In this document: piece after piece, positions 1-7,698 of the stretch
Position numbering within the stretch: the stretch's first letter is position 1
How the letters are laid out: the number at the start of each line of letters is the position of its first letter
Origin: Pseudomonadota bacterium
GTDB taxonomy: Bacteria > Desulfobacterota > Desulfovibrionia > Desulfovibrionales > Desulfomicrobiaceae
Length of the DNA: 64,000 bases
NCBI GenBank assembly: GCA_018902545.1
Contig: JAHIQM010000018.1
Span: forward strand, 62,001-126,000
Direction: 5' to 3'
Position numbers and translations under genes: made by a program
Notes under the pieces: model-generated
Told to the model about the DNA's origin: nothing
The model's input: the letters and a program-made list of their open reading frames with translations, nothing else
Databases searched by the model: none

Positions 1-1
1 G

Positions 2-316
2 GGCATCGTTTTTCTGGGCGGCAAGTACCTGACCACCTACGCCAGGTGCGGCACGGGGGCCTGGAACACGACCACCGAGTCGGGAGGCAAATACGCCCCG
101 GCCGAACCTTCGCCGGAAGCCATAGGCATGGCCGAAAAGGCCCAGGCCCTTTTTGATCTCGATTTCACCTGCGTCGATGTGGTGGAATCGGCCACGGGCC
201 CGGTTGTCTTCGAAGTGTCGGCCTTTGGTGGCTTCCGAGGCATCCAGGACGCCTGCGGCCTCGACGCGGCGGCCATGTATACCGATTACGTGATGGAGAA
301 AATCCGTGTGCGCTAA
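2..316 (+). CDS. GAK-system ATP-grasp enzyme (C-terminal part, cut by window edge)
   Basis: Only the last 104 residues are present; the gene begins before the window. The frame reads in from base 2 and stops with TAA at 314-316. The visible part has the alternating beta/alpha character of a RimK-like ATP-grasp C-terminus, including VVESATGPVVFEVSAFGGF, where the acidic residue sits in the usual metal-binding strand. The assignment rests mainly on the neighbours: an HprK-related kinase, a CofD-like protein and an amphi-Trp protein follow, the known set called the GAK system. ATP-grasp enzymes ligate a carboxylate to an amine or thiol; the substrate here is unknown. It overlaps the next gene by 11 bases, so the two are translationally coupled. 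Confidence 0.72.
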   Translation, partial: GIVFLGGKYLTTYARCGTGAWNTTTESGGKYAPAEPSPEAIGMAEKAQALFDLDFTCVDVVESATGPVVFEVSAFGGFRGIQDACGLDAAAMYTDYVMEKIRVR

Positions 317-1376
317 CACCACCCTGACCGGACTCATAAACCTCTTGAGCGCCGGTGTCGCCACCCCGCATCAGGTCAGCCTGAGCATGGGCGACTGCCG
401 TTTCATGGTCATGACGAATTCGGAAAAACTGGCCCGCGAACTCGATACCTACTTTGCGCCTTTTCTGAACTCACGCGAAGATGCGGACATTTTCATCACC
501 GCGCTGCAGGCCGAGGTCCCGGATCTGGGCCTGTCCTTTGAGGTCAAGGAGCCGGACCCCGGCAAGACCAAGATCAAGGAGGAGTGGGTCGATGTCCCTG
601 GCGGACGCGTCATTCGCAAGCGCTTGACGGGTATGCATTTTCTTTTCGGAAACGGCGACAATCTGGCTATGGGCGACTGCGAAGCCAACCCCAACCAGGT
701 CGTCAATTTCATCAACAACCGCTTCATCGAGCGCAAGCTCAGTGATGGCTGTCTGCTGGCCCACGCTGCCGGTGTGGCCGTGTGCGAAACCGGCATGGCC
801 ATGGCCGGGTTTTCGGGCATGGGCAAGTCCACCCTGGCCCTACATCTGGTCAGCAGGGGCGTGACCTTTGTCAGCAACGACCGCCTGATGGTCAGTCCGG
901 GCAGCTCCGGTCCGGTCATGTTCGGCGTGGCCAAGCACCCGCGTATCAATCCCGGCACTGCGCTGCACAATCCTGATCTGACAAGCATAATCTCTCCCGA
1001 GGACACTGCGCGTTTTCAAAGCCTGTCCTCGGAGGAGCTCTGGAGCCTGGAGCATAAATACGACGCCCTCATCGATCAGCTCTTTGGCCCGGATCGCTTC
1101 ATTCTGCAGTGCCCCATGCGCTTTCTGATACTGCTCAATTGGCGGCGGGATGGGTCGGCCATGCGCATGGCCGAGATCGACATCCGGCAGCGGCACGACC
1201 TGCTGGCGGCCTTCATGAAGGACACCGGGCTCTTTTTCCAGTCCGAAATCGGCTACGCCCCCACCGCCGAGGATTACGCCGAAGCCCTTGCCGGATGCAG
1301 GGTTTTCGAGATCACCGGGGGCGTGGACTTCGACCAGGCTGCGGATGGCTGTCTGCGGCTGCTGGAAAACGCATGA
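306..1376 (+). CDS. HprK-related kinase B (GAK system)
   Basis: A 356-residue P-loop protein of the HprK/P-ser-HPr kinase-related type. The Walker A sequence GFSGMGKS is at residues 168-175, followed by STLALHL and then a region (FVSNDRLMV) resembling the acidic strand of HprK kinases. The preceding residues (LAHAAGVAV) match the HprK-type fold, where the P-loop follows a beta hairpin. The start is GTG at 306, inside the end of the ATP-grasp gene; no later start keeps the conserved N-terminus. The stop overlaps the start of the CofD-like gene (ATGA at 1373-1376). The phosphorylated target is unknown; within the GAK set it presumably acts on a partner protein or its product. Family assignment is fairly secure, function is not. 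Confidence 0.85.
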   Translation: MCANTTLTGLINLLSAGVATPHQVSLSMGDCRFMVMTNSEKLARELDTYFAPFLNSREDADIFITALQAEVPDLGLSFEVKEPDPGKTKIKEEWVDVPGGRVIRKRLTGMHFLFGNGDNLAMGDCEANPNQVVNFINNRFIERKLSDGCLLAHAAGVAVCETGMAMAGFSGMGKSTLALHLVSRGVTFVSNDRLMVSPGSSGPVMFGVAKHPRINPGTALHNPDLTSIISPEDTARFQSLSSEELWSLEHKYDALIDQLFGPDRFILQCPMRFLILLNWRRDGSAMRMAEIDIRQRHDLLAAFMKDTGLFFQSEIGYAPTAEDYAEALAGCRVFEITGGVDFDQAADGCLRLLENA

Positions 1377-2563
1377 CGGCGATACGCATAACCCGGGAAG
1401 TCAGAGTTCCCGACCCGGTGCGCGTGGCCAGGGCGCAGCGCAGCCCCGACCTCGGGCCGCGTATTCTCTTTTTCACGGGTGGAACGGCCATAAAGGAAAC
1501 CAGTCAGGCCCTGGTTGGTTACACCCACAACTCCGTGCATCTGGTTACCCCTTTTGATTCCGGCGGCAGTTCGGCCGTACTGCGCCGTTATTTCGACATG
1601 CCCGCCGTAGGCGACCTGCGCAACAGGCTCATGGCCCTCGCCGATCGCACCCTGCATGGGTACCCTGAAATTTTTGAGCTCTTCGCCCACCGCCTGCCCC
1701 GGACTGCGAGCGCGGAGCAGCTGCAGAGCGAACTTGCCGCCCTGGTCGGGGGCAGTCATCCTCTCGTCACACGGGTTTCAGACCCCATGCGCAAGATCAT
1801 CCGCCATCACCTGCAACTTTTTGAGAAGTCCATCGGGCCGGATTTCGATCTGCGCGGCGCAAGCGTCGGCAACCTTATCCTGACCGCCGGCTACCTTGAA
1901 AACAGAAGGCACATCGATCCCATCGTCTACATCTATTCCAAACTGGTGCAGGTGCGCGGCGAAGTCCGCCTGCTCATCAACTCGAATCTGCAGCTGCGGG
2001 CCGTGCTGGAAGGCGGCGGGCATCTCATCGGCCAGCACCTGCTCACGGGCAAGGAGACTCCTCCTTTGACCAGACCGGTATCCGAACTGTCCCTGGTCGA
2101 TCCGGCCAAGGGCAATGCCCCGGTCAGGCCGCTCATCCGGGACAAGATCCGCAAGGCCATCCAGAGCGCGGACCTCATCTGCTACCCCGTAGGCAGCTTC
2201 TACAGTTCCCTGATCGCCAACCTGCTGCCCGCAGGCGTGGGCCAGGCCATCAGCAGGACGCACTGCCCCAAGGTCTTCATTCCCAACACTTTCGCCGATC
2301 CCGAATCCGTGGGCCTGTCCCTGGAGGGTCAGGTCCGCACGCTTTTGCGTCACCTGCGGGCCGACGACCCGGACAGCATCGCCATCAGCGACGTCCTGGA
2401 TTTTGTCCTGCTCGATTCGGCCACGGACTACCCGGGCGTCAGGAATCCGCAACGGGAGCTCGCCTCCCTCGGCGTGCAGGTTATCAGAACCCCGCTGAGC
2501 GTCAGGGGTACCGGCGCCATCGACCCGCATCTGCTTTGCCAGGCTCTCATCTCCCTGGCGTGA
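1373..2563 (+). CDS. CofD-related protein (GAK system)
   Basis: A 396-residue protein resembling the CofD/YvcK fold: an N-terminal glycine-rich nucleotide-binding loop (ILFFTGGTA, about residues 27-35), then THNSVHLVTPFDSGGSSAVLR, very like the YvcK/CofD segment where the conserved Asp and Ser-rich loop bind substrate. CofD transfers a phospholactyl group and YvcK binds UDP-sugars; which chemistry applies here is unknown. The start chosen is ATG at 1373, overlapping the kinase stop; the open frame extends further upstream but only as an out-of-frame reading of the kinase gene. It is followed after 19 bases by the amphi-Trp gene, preceded by an AAGGAGG ribosome site at about 2570-2577. Confidence 0.85.
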   Translation: MTAIRITREVRVPDPVRVARAQRSPDLGPRILFFTGGTAIKETSQALVGYTHNSVHLVTPFDSGGSSAVLRRYFDMPAVGDLRNRLMALADRTLHGYPEIFELFAHRLPRTASAEQLQSELAALVGGSHPLVTRVSDPMRKIIRHHLQLFEKSIGPDFDLRGASVGNLILTAGYLENRRHIDPIVYIYSKLVQVRGEVRLLINSNLQLRAVLEGGGHLIGQHLLTGKETPPLTRPVSELSLVDPAKGNAPVRPLIRDKIRKAIQSADLICYPVGSFYSSLIANLLPAGVGQAISRTHCPKVFIPNTFADPESVGLSLEGQVRTLLRHLRADDPDSIAISDVLDFVLLDSATDYPGVRNPQRELASLGVQVIRTPLSVRGTGAIDPHLLCQALISLA

Positions 2564-2582
2564 TATTTTAAAGGAGGATCTT

Positions 2583-2894
2583 ATGGGAAAAGACAAGCTC
2601 AAATCGAAGAACATCATGACCCGCGACGATCTGGTCGCGTACCTGGAAACCGTGCTTTCGGGCCTGAGGCAGGGCACGCTCATCCTCGACAACGAAGACA
2701 GGCCGTTGATCCTGAGGCCTTCGGACAGCATCGAGGCCGAGCTTGAGATAAAACAGAAGAGCGACAAGGAAAAACTGGAGCTCAAACTTTCCTGGGTGCC
2801 GAACAAGATGCAGCCGCTGACCCCGATTGCGACGCAACTGGAAGCCCCGGTCCTGCCTTCGACCCTTCCGGGTGACGAAGCAAAAAAAAAATGA
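2583..2894 (+). CDS. amphi-Trp domain protein (GAK system)
   Basis: A small charged protein of 103 residues. Residues about 10-75 fit the amphi-Trp domain: a helix with RDDLVAYLETVLSGL, a short hairpin (GTLILDNEDRPLIL) and a final strand ending LELKLSW, whose Trp gives the domain its name. The rest is a flexible Pro-rich tail ending in KKK. A strong AAGGAGG site precedes ATG 2583. The three Lys codons and the stop are made by a run of ten A (2882-2891). Losing one A, or gaining two, would remove the stop and fuse the tail to the HU-like frame that follows. The role of amphi-Trp domains is unknown; they occur repeatedly in GAK clusters. Confidence 0.85.
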   Translation: MGKDKLKSKNIMTRDDLVAYLETVLSGLRQGTLILDNEDRPLILRPSDSIEAELEIKQKSDKEKLELKLSWVPNKMQPLTPIATQLEAPVLPSTLPGDEAKKK

Positions 2895-3237
2895 GCTGAA
2901 GGAAGGGGAAGAAAGGGAAGAAGACAGGACCTATGGGGCCCAAAGGACGAATGAGGTAAATGAGCCGTATGAGAATACGGAATCCACGGCAGACCATACG
3001 TCCCATGAGACCCATAGGGCCCATTCTTCCCCACAAAAGGCCTTCTACGCAGTAATCCGCGAAGCCCTGGCCGAGGGCCAAAGAATTTCTTTGCCGGGGC
3101 TTGGTTCCTTTTCCGTGGTGCTTCATGCCGCGCGCGCCGGGCGTAACCCACGCACCGGGGAGGCCATCGTCATCGAGGCCCGCAGGCGGGTTCATTTCAA
3201 GGCGGGCAAGGATCTGCGCCTGCTTATCAATCCGTGA
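2872..3237 (+). CDS. HU-family DNA-binding domain lacking helix 1; start uncertain
   Basis: The C-terminal 65 residues are clearly HU/IHF-like: FYAVIREALAEGQRISLPG, then GSFSVVLHAARAGRNPRTGE (the beta arm with its invariant RNP), then a C-terminal helix with FKAGKDLRLLIN. The first helix of HU is missing and is replaced by a charged, repetitive stretch (about 2895-3030). There is no ATG in this frame between 2830 and the HU part. The listed GTG at 2872 lies within the amphi-Trp gene and has no good ribosome site; ATG 2827 is even deeper inside. The likelier reading is a fusion to the amphi-Trp protein by frameshift, slippage or a sequencing error at the A10 tract. It could also be a decaying gene. 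Confidence 0.55.
   Translation: MTKQKKNELKEGEEREEDRTYGAQRTNEVNEPYENTESTADHTSHETHRAHSSPQKAFYAVIREALAEGQRISLPGLGSFSVVLHAARAGRNPRTGEAIVIEARRRVHFKAGKDLRLLINP
2882..2891 (+). other. A10 homopolymer at the junction of two overlapping frames
   Basis: Ten consecutive A form the last codons and the first base of the stop region of the amphi-Trp gene. Nine or more A are a known substrate for transcriptional slippage in bacteria. A net +1/-2 shift (one A fewer or two more) joins the amphi-Trp frame to the HU-like frame, which has no convincing start of its own. Confidence 0.6.
2930..3030. repeat. Imperfect CCCATRGG-type degenerate repeats inside the HU-like frame
   Basis: Several short imperfect copies of a roughly 9-base unit (CCTATGGGG, CCCATGAGA, CCCATAGGG) occur, preceded by GA-rich repeats (GGGGAAGAAAGGGAAGAAG). 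CTATGGGGCCC at about 2931 and its near reverse GGGCCCATT at about 3020 could pair. The tract lies in frame with the HU-like domain and replaces its usual first helix. Confidence 0.5.
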
Positions 3238-3282
3238 CCCTATGCCCGGCCATGCCGGGCTTCCGGGGCACAGGAGTTTTGC

Positions 3283-4569
3283 ATGAAGTTTCTTTCAACG
3301 TGTCGCGCCCTGTTTCGGGGGCGCTTGCCAGGCCAGGCTGTGATCCAGATCACCACCCGTTGCAACGCGCGGTGCGTGCAGTGCGGCATGAGCGTGGATC
3401 ATGCCTACCCTCGCCACAGCCTCGACCCGGAGGTCGTGGACCGGATTCTCGACGCCGTGGCCCGGCTCGGAATGCAGGCCGTGTCGTTCACCGGCGGGGA
3501 ACCTCTGCTGGACCTGCCGCGTTTGACGGGCATGATCCGCCGCGCCAGGAAGCTCGGCATCCCCTATATCCGCACCGGCACCAACGGCTTCATCTTTCAG
3601 CGTCACGAATCCCCGGATTTCGAGGACCGCATGCGGCGCATGGCCGACGAGCTGCTTGAAAGCGGCATCCGCAATTTCTGGATCAGCCTTGACTCCAGCG
3701 ACCCCCAGATTCATGAGGCGAACCGGGGTCTGCCCGGAGTGGTGCGGGGCATGGACAAGGCGTTGCCCATCTTTCACAGGAGCGGTCTCTACCCCTCGGT
3801 CAATCTCGGCATCAACCGTCTCTGCGGGGGGCGCATTCCTGCCCTGACCGGGCCCTTTGACGCGCAGGGGTTTCGCCAGGGGTTCGGCGAGGCTTTCAGT
3901 CGATTTTTCGGCTTCGCCACGGATCTTGGTTTCACCATCGCCAATTGCTGTTACCCCATGAGCGAAGAAGACGCGGCCGTGTATCAGGCGACTTCTTCGG
4001 ACCCGTTCATCCGCTTCAGTCCCGAAGAGAAAAAAGCCATGCTGCTGGCCCTTGCCGATGTCGTGCCGAACTTCAGGCCGCGCATCCGCCTCTTCACGCC
4101 CCTCTCCTCTCTGGACGCCCTTGTCCGGCAGGCCGACGGGGATTGCGGGCGAACCTACGCCTGTCGAGGCGGCCTCGATTTCTTTTTTGTGGATGCCACG
4201 GCAGGGCACGCCTATCCCTGTGGGTATCGCAGCGAAGAGGATCTGGGTCCCTTCTGGGAACTCAAAGACTTGCCCGGCGGCGAATCGACCTGTCGGCGCT
4301 GTGACTGGGAATGCTTCCGCGACCCGTCGGAGCTGCTCGGCCCCTTCGGCATGGCCCTCTCCAACCCGCTGGAAGTGATGCGCAGATTTTCGTCCCGCCC
4401 GGAGCTGTTCAGCACCTGGTTGTCCGATCTGCGCTACTACATGGCCTGTGATTTTTTTGATGGCACTAGGCCCATGCGGGTGGAAAGGTTGGCGCGCTTC
4501 GGGCAAAAGCGGGAGCCGTCTGAACGAGTCCCGACGTCCGGTGCTTCGGAAGCTCCGGCCCGGCCGTGA
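3283..4569 (+). CDS. Radical SAM protein with extra C-terminal cysteine cluster
   Basis: A 428-residue radical SAM enzyme. The 4Fe-4S motif CNARCVQC is at residues 27-34 (CxxxCxxC), followed by the SAM-binding sequence SFTGGEPLLDLP. The C-terminal third has further cysteines: YACRGG, YPCGYRS and CRRCDWEC. These look like a SPASM/twitch-type auxiliary cluster site, as found in enzymes that modify peptides, proteins or cofactors. The start ATG 3283 follows AGGAG-like GGCACAGGAG with good spacing. It lies 45 bases after the HU-like frame on the same strand, so it may belong to the GAK transcript or stand alone. Substrate unknown. It faces the dedA gene with only 15 bases between the two ends. 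Confidence 0.85.
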   Translation: MKFLSTCRALFRGRLPGQAVIQITTRCNARCVQCGMSVDHAYPRHSLDPEVVDRILDAVARLGMQAVSFTGGEPLLDLPRLTGMIRRARKLGIPYIRTGTNGFIFQRHESPDFEDRMRRMADELLESGIRNFWISLDSSDPQIHEANRGLPGVVRGMDKALPIFHRSGLYPSVNLGINRLCGGRIPALTGPFDAQGFRQGFGEAFSRFFGFATDLGFTIANCCYPMSEEDAAVYQATSSDPFIRFSPEEKKAMLLALADVVPNFRPRIRLFTPLSSLDALVRQADGDCGRTYACRGGLDFFFVDATAGHAYPCGYRSEEDLGPFWELKDLPGGESTCRRCDWECFRDPSELLGPFGMALSNPLEVMRRFSSRPELFSTWLSDLRYYMACDFFDGTRPMRVERLARFGQKREPSERVPTSGASEAPARP

Positions 4570-4584
4570 CACAGGGCGTTGAAC

Positions 4585-5133
4585 TCAAGACTGGTGTTTG
4601 AGCCGCCTGCGCAGCAGCAGGCACAGGCCGAGGAGCAGCACCGCGCCTGCGCCCAGGAGTGGCAGCCGCGCAACCACGGACGGATCGGTCAGGAATTTTC
4701 CGGCATGAACCCCGATGACGGTGAAGAGCACGGACCAGAATCCAGCCGTAAGCAGGTTGATCAGGAAAAAGCAGCGCCAGTTTAAATCCGAGACGCCGAA
4801 GGCAAAGGGGATGACCCCGCGCATGCCGTAGATGAACCGATAGGTCCCCAGAAATGCGGCGCGGTGACGCAGGAGCAGGCGGCTGATACGTGCGACTCTG
4901 TCCCCGAAGCGCGGATGCCGTGCGAGGTAGGCCGAGCCCCTGGTCCTGCCGAGCCAGAAGAAAAATTGATCCCCGGCCAGACTGCCCGCGAAGGCCGCCC
5001 CCGCCACGGTCCAGAAATCAAACAGCCCCAGCGCAAGCCCTGCTCCGCCAAGAAGCACGGCCGTCTCCCCTTCCGCAAAAGCTCCCAGCGCAATGGCCAC
5101 AGGGCCGTACTGAGCGATGCTGTGCATGTCCAT
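4585..5133 (-). CDS. DedA-family membrane protein
   Basis: A 182-residue integral membrane protein of the DedA/SNARE-associated family. It has the family's early acidic re-entrant motif (GAFAEGETAVLLGGAGLALG), the sequence GSLAGDQFFFWLGRTRG and the later YRFIYGMRGVIPFAFG, matching the conserved FxGRFxPxxR region with basic residues. About five hydrophobic stretches are visible and the C-terminus ends in RRRLKHQS. DedA proteins are linked to membrane potential and phospholipid flipping. The start is ATG 5133; a second ATG two codons on is also possible. It is divergent from the 5305 operon across a 171-base gap. Confidence 0.85.
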   Translation of the reverse strand: MDMHSIAQYGPVAIALGAFAEGETAVLLGGAGLALGLFDFWTVAGAAFAGSLAGDQFFFWLGRTRGSAYLARHPRFGDRVARISRLLLRHRAAFLGTYRFIYGMRGVIPFAFGVSDLNWRCFFLINLLTAGFWSVLFTVIGVHAGKFLTDPSVVARLPLLGAGAVLLLGLCLLLRRRLKHQS

Positions 5134-5187
5134 GCACCGTCTCTGCCGTGAGGCCGTGTATGCATCCGCGACGGCCGGGTGACGTTT

Positions 5188-5245
5188 CCGTGACAGTAAG
5201 CCGGGCCGGCGTCCCTGGCGGGAAAAGCTGTCACGCGCCGGTCAC
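5188..5245 (+). promoter_or_regulatory. Weak Pho box-like site upstream of the 5305 operon
   Basis: CTGTCAC-GCGC-CGGTCAC at 5228-5245 has the 7-4-7 spacing of a Pho box, and an inverted half site (GTGACAG) lies near 5190. One half matches the pstS and phoB boxes in this window exactly (CTGTCAC); the other deviates. A TATTTA-like -10 follows at about 5267, somewhat far away. Suggestive only. Confidence 0.3.
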
Positions 5246-5304
5246 CGGTTCTCCGCATCCCCATCATATTTATCTGTTCAAGGCAGTGAAACAAGGTGGG
5301 ATGC

Positions 5305-7698
5305 ATGTTTTTCGACACGACAATGATGCAGGCGGGTATGGAAGGGCGGTTGGCCGAAAAAATGGGTTTCAAGGAAGGCTGGAGCGACCGTTCGCTGGGC
5401 CTTATTCCCTTTGGCCCGGACGACGCCACGGCCGGCAGCGAGAGTGAACTCCAGGTTGCGGTCATGGGCAGCCCGGAAAACGTGGACCTGCCGCTGCGCA
5501 TCCGCGAATCGAGCTTTTATCAGAACCTGGCCCGCCGTACGGTGGCAGGGGATACGTCAAGCCGGACCCTCGTTGACCTTGAGCGTTATCTGCAAGCCGG
5601 GGCCGACGCGGTCTGGGAAAACAGCTGGGTGCGGTTTCCCCTGCATCGGCTGAACGCTTTCGCCCGTCACACCCTGGAGCGGGACCTGCTGGCGGACAAG
5701 AGCGATCCAGCGGCGGGGCGCAGAAAGGACAGCTCGGATTTCTTCTTCAGCAAGGACGGCGAGGACTGGCTGCGCGTCCCCATCAGCTACCTCCTGAAAC
5801 TCGCCCTGGCCGACCTGGCCGGTTCGGGTGTGCCCCCACAGGTGCGCAAGCTGGCCGAGTCCTACTTCGACCATTTTCTGAACGACAACACCTCGCCGGA
5901 GACGTTCTCCTTTTACCCGTCGCCCATGGACGCCGCCTTTCAGGACGGACGCGGTATCGCCCGCGAGACCAGCCAGCGCTTTCTGCTCTCGCAGCTCCTG
6001 CTCGATCATGCCAACGAGGATTTCGGACTGCTGGAGCATGGCCAGCGAGCCATGCTCTATTTCGCGCCGCTGCCTCCGGCCCGGCAGAAGCGCTTGAACG
6101 AGATCATTCCCGACGCCCATTACCGCGAACTGTTCATGAACCCCTGCCTTTCGGGCTGGGACAAGGGCGAGGCCAAGAAGGAATACATGGGCCTGTGCCA
6201 CCGCATGCTCTCGCGCAGCCAGTTGAACACCATCGCCAAGCTGCGCGAGTCCGGCATCCTGACCCATAATCTGGTGGTGCTGCCGAACACCTCAAACACC
6301 TGCCTGGCCAACAACGGGACGCACATCTCGCTCGGGAGCAAACGCCTGGGCGAACTTCTGCGCGGCGGGGATTTTGGCGCGGCCGACGAGAAGCAACTGG
6401 GCGATCTGGTCATCAAGATCGTGGAACATTTTCTGCCGCTTTTTGTCGGCACCTACAGCGCCGCGCCCATGCGCATGGATTTCGAGGATTTTCACCCGGA
6501 AAGGGCGCTCGGGTTCCTTCCGCATGAGCTGGATTACTCCCATCTGCGCATGATCTGGCGGCGATGGAAGAAGAAGGCCAAACTCAAGATCTGCGGCCGT
6601 CCCCTGACTCCTTTCGGGCCTGTGCTCATGGACCGGACAGTCGCCCGGATCTTTGGCCTGCGCGGCGATTTCATCCCGGATTTTAGGCTGCTGGACTACA
6701 TGACCACGCTCATGAGCACGCACCGCTGTGCGGCCCTGGACGGGGAACTTGGCAACGACCTGCGTCTCAAGCGCGATCTTGCGGCCATGGGCGTTTTCCA
6801 TGAGTCCATGTCCACCTATCTGCTCTACAAACAGCGCTCGTTTGAGGTCATGGGCTTCTCCGGCTTCGAGGGCCGCTTTTACAGCCTCTTCGATTCATTG
6901 GAAGCGGACATGCGGCCCGCAGCCCGCCTGCAGCAGTTCCTGAGCGCTCTGGCCTGCAAGCTCGTTCTGTGCGGCCGCGTCGGCCGCGCCTCGATACCGG
7001 ACAGTCCGGAAGTGGAGAGCGAACGGCGCCAGATATTCTTCGCCACGGCCATCAACCTGCCGACCATTTTCGTGCGCCGGGATTCGGGCAACGCCCTGCT
7101 TCTTGATATTGTGTCCAGGGCCTCCCGCGTCCGGGGCAGCCACCGCTACCCCGGCAACCTGCGCGTGCACGTTCAGGAATACCGCCTGGCGCTGCTGGAA
7201 TTCATCGAATCCGAAGGCCGCGATCTGATTGAGCTGTTCGGGGCGGGGGAGCTGCTGCGCGACCTGCGTGCCCGCATCCACGACCCCGAACTTGGCGCAG
7301 GTGGCAAATTGACCCGCCGCATTCTGAAGCATGTCGGGGCGCGTTCCGCGCTGTCCCTGCGCGCGCAGGAATTCAACATGGGAGCCGAAGAGGTTTACCG
7401 TGGCGAACTGCATCGCGCCCACCTTGGCGAAGCCCTCGACTATCTCCTGGAAGATTGCGAAACGGTCAAGAATTTCGGGTGCCTGCCCGCAGGGTTCTGT
7501 CGCGCGGGCCTGCCCGCACTGCTCGGCGGGCGGGATATCGTAGAATTTGTCCGCGAGGCCCGTGACAGACTGGCACGCACAGGAGAACTGGGGGAACGAC
7601 GCTCGGTCTTGACCCAGCTTCTGCTGCTGGTCATCGGCATGCACAAGGAAAACACCCGCATCAGTGGAAGGAACAATGACGCATCAGTATGTAGTTAG
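5305..7698 (+). CDS. Large soluble protein of unknown function, first gene of a lipid-enzyme operon
   Basis: I do not recognise this 797-residue protein. It has no signal peptide or membrane helix and looks helical and globular throughout, with recurring charged helices. Notable conserved-looking patches are NTSNTCLANNGTHISLGSKR (mid protein), GTYSAAPMRMDFEDFHPERA and GVFHESMSTYLLYKQRS. The start chosen is ATG 5305, with AAGGTGG ending five to six bases before it; a GTG at 5296 would sit on top of that ribosome site. Its end overlaps the decarboxylase-like gene by 23 bases, so they are translationally coupled. Context (a phosphatidylserine decarboxylase-like protein and an Lgt-like protein next) suggests work on a phospholipid or lipid-linked substrate, but this is inference. 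Confidence 0.8.
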   Translation: MFFDTTMMQAGMEGRLAEKMGFKEGWSDRSLGLIPFGPDDATAGSESELQVAVMGSPENVDLPLRIRESSFYQNLARRTVAGDTSSRTLVDLERYLQAGADAVWENSWVRFPLHRLNAFARHTLERDLLADKSDPAAGRRKDSSDFFFSKDGEDWLRVPISYLLKLALADLAGSGVPPQVRKLAESYFDHFLNDNTSPETFSFYPSPMDAAFQDGRGIARETSQRFLLSQLLLDHANEDFGLLEHGQRAMLYFAPLPPARQKRLNEIIPDAHYRELFMNPCLSGWDKGEAKKEYMGLCHRMLSRSQLNTIAKLRESGILTHNLVVLPNTSNTCLANNGTHISLGSKRLGELLRGGDFGAADEKQLGDLVIKIVEHFLPLFVGTYSAAPMRMDFEDFHPERALGFLPHELDYSHLRMIWRRWKKKAKLKICGRPLTPFGPVLMDRTVARIFGLRGDFIPDFRLLDYMTTLMSTHRCAALDGELGNDLRLKRDLAAMGVFHESMSTYLLYKQRSFEVMGFSGFEGRFYSLFDSLEADMRPAARLQQFLSALACKLVLCGRVGRASIPDSPEVESERRQIFFATAINLPTIFVRRDSGNALLLDIVSRASRVRGSHRYPGNLRVHVQEYRLALLEFIESEGRDLIELFGAGELLRDLRARIHDPELGAGGKLTRRILKHVGARSALSLRAQEFNMGAEEVYRGELHRAHLGEALDYLLEDCETVKNFGCLPAGFCRAGLPALLGGRDIVEFVREARDRLARTGELGERRSVLTQLLLLVIGMHKENTRISGRNNDASVCS

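Noticed and set aside
1778-3151. 457-residue minus-strand frame across the GAK genes
   Set aside because: Shadow of the CofD-like, amphi-Trp and HU-like frames; the only notable part is the reading of the CCCATRGG repeats as MGPMG-like residues.
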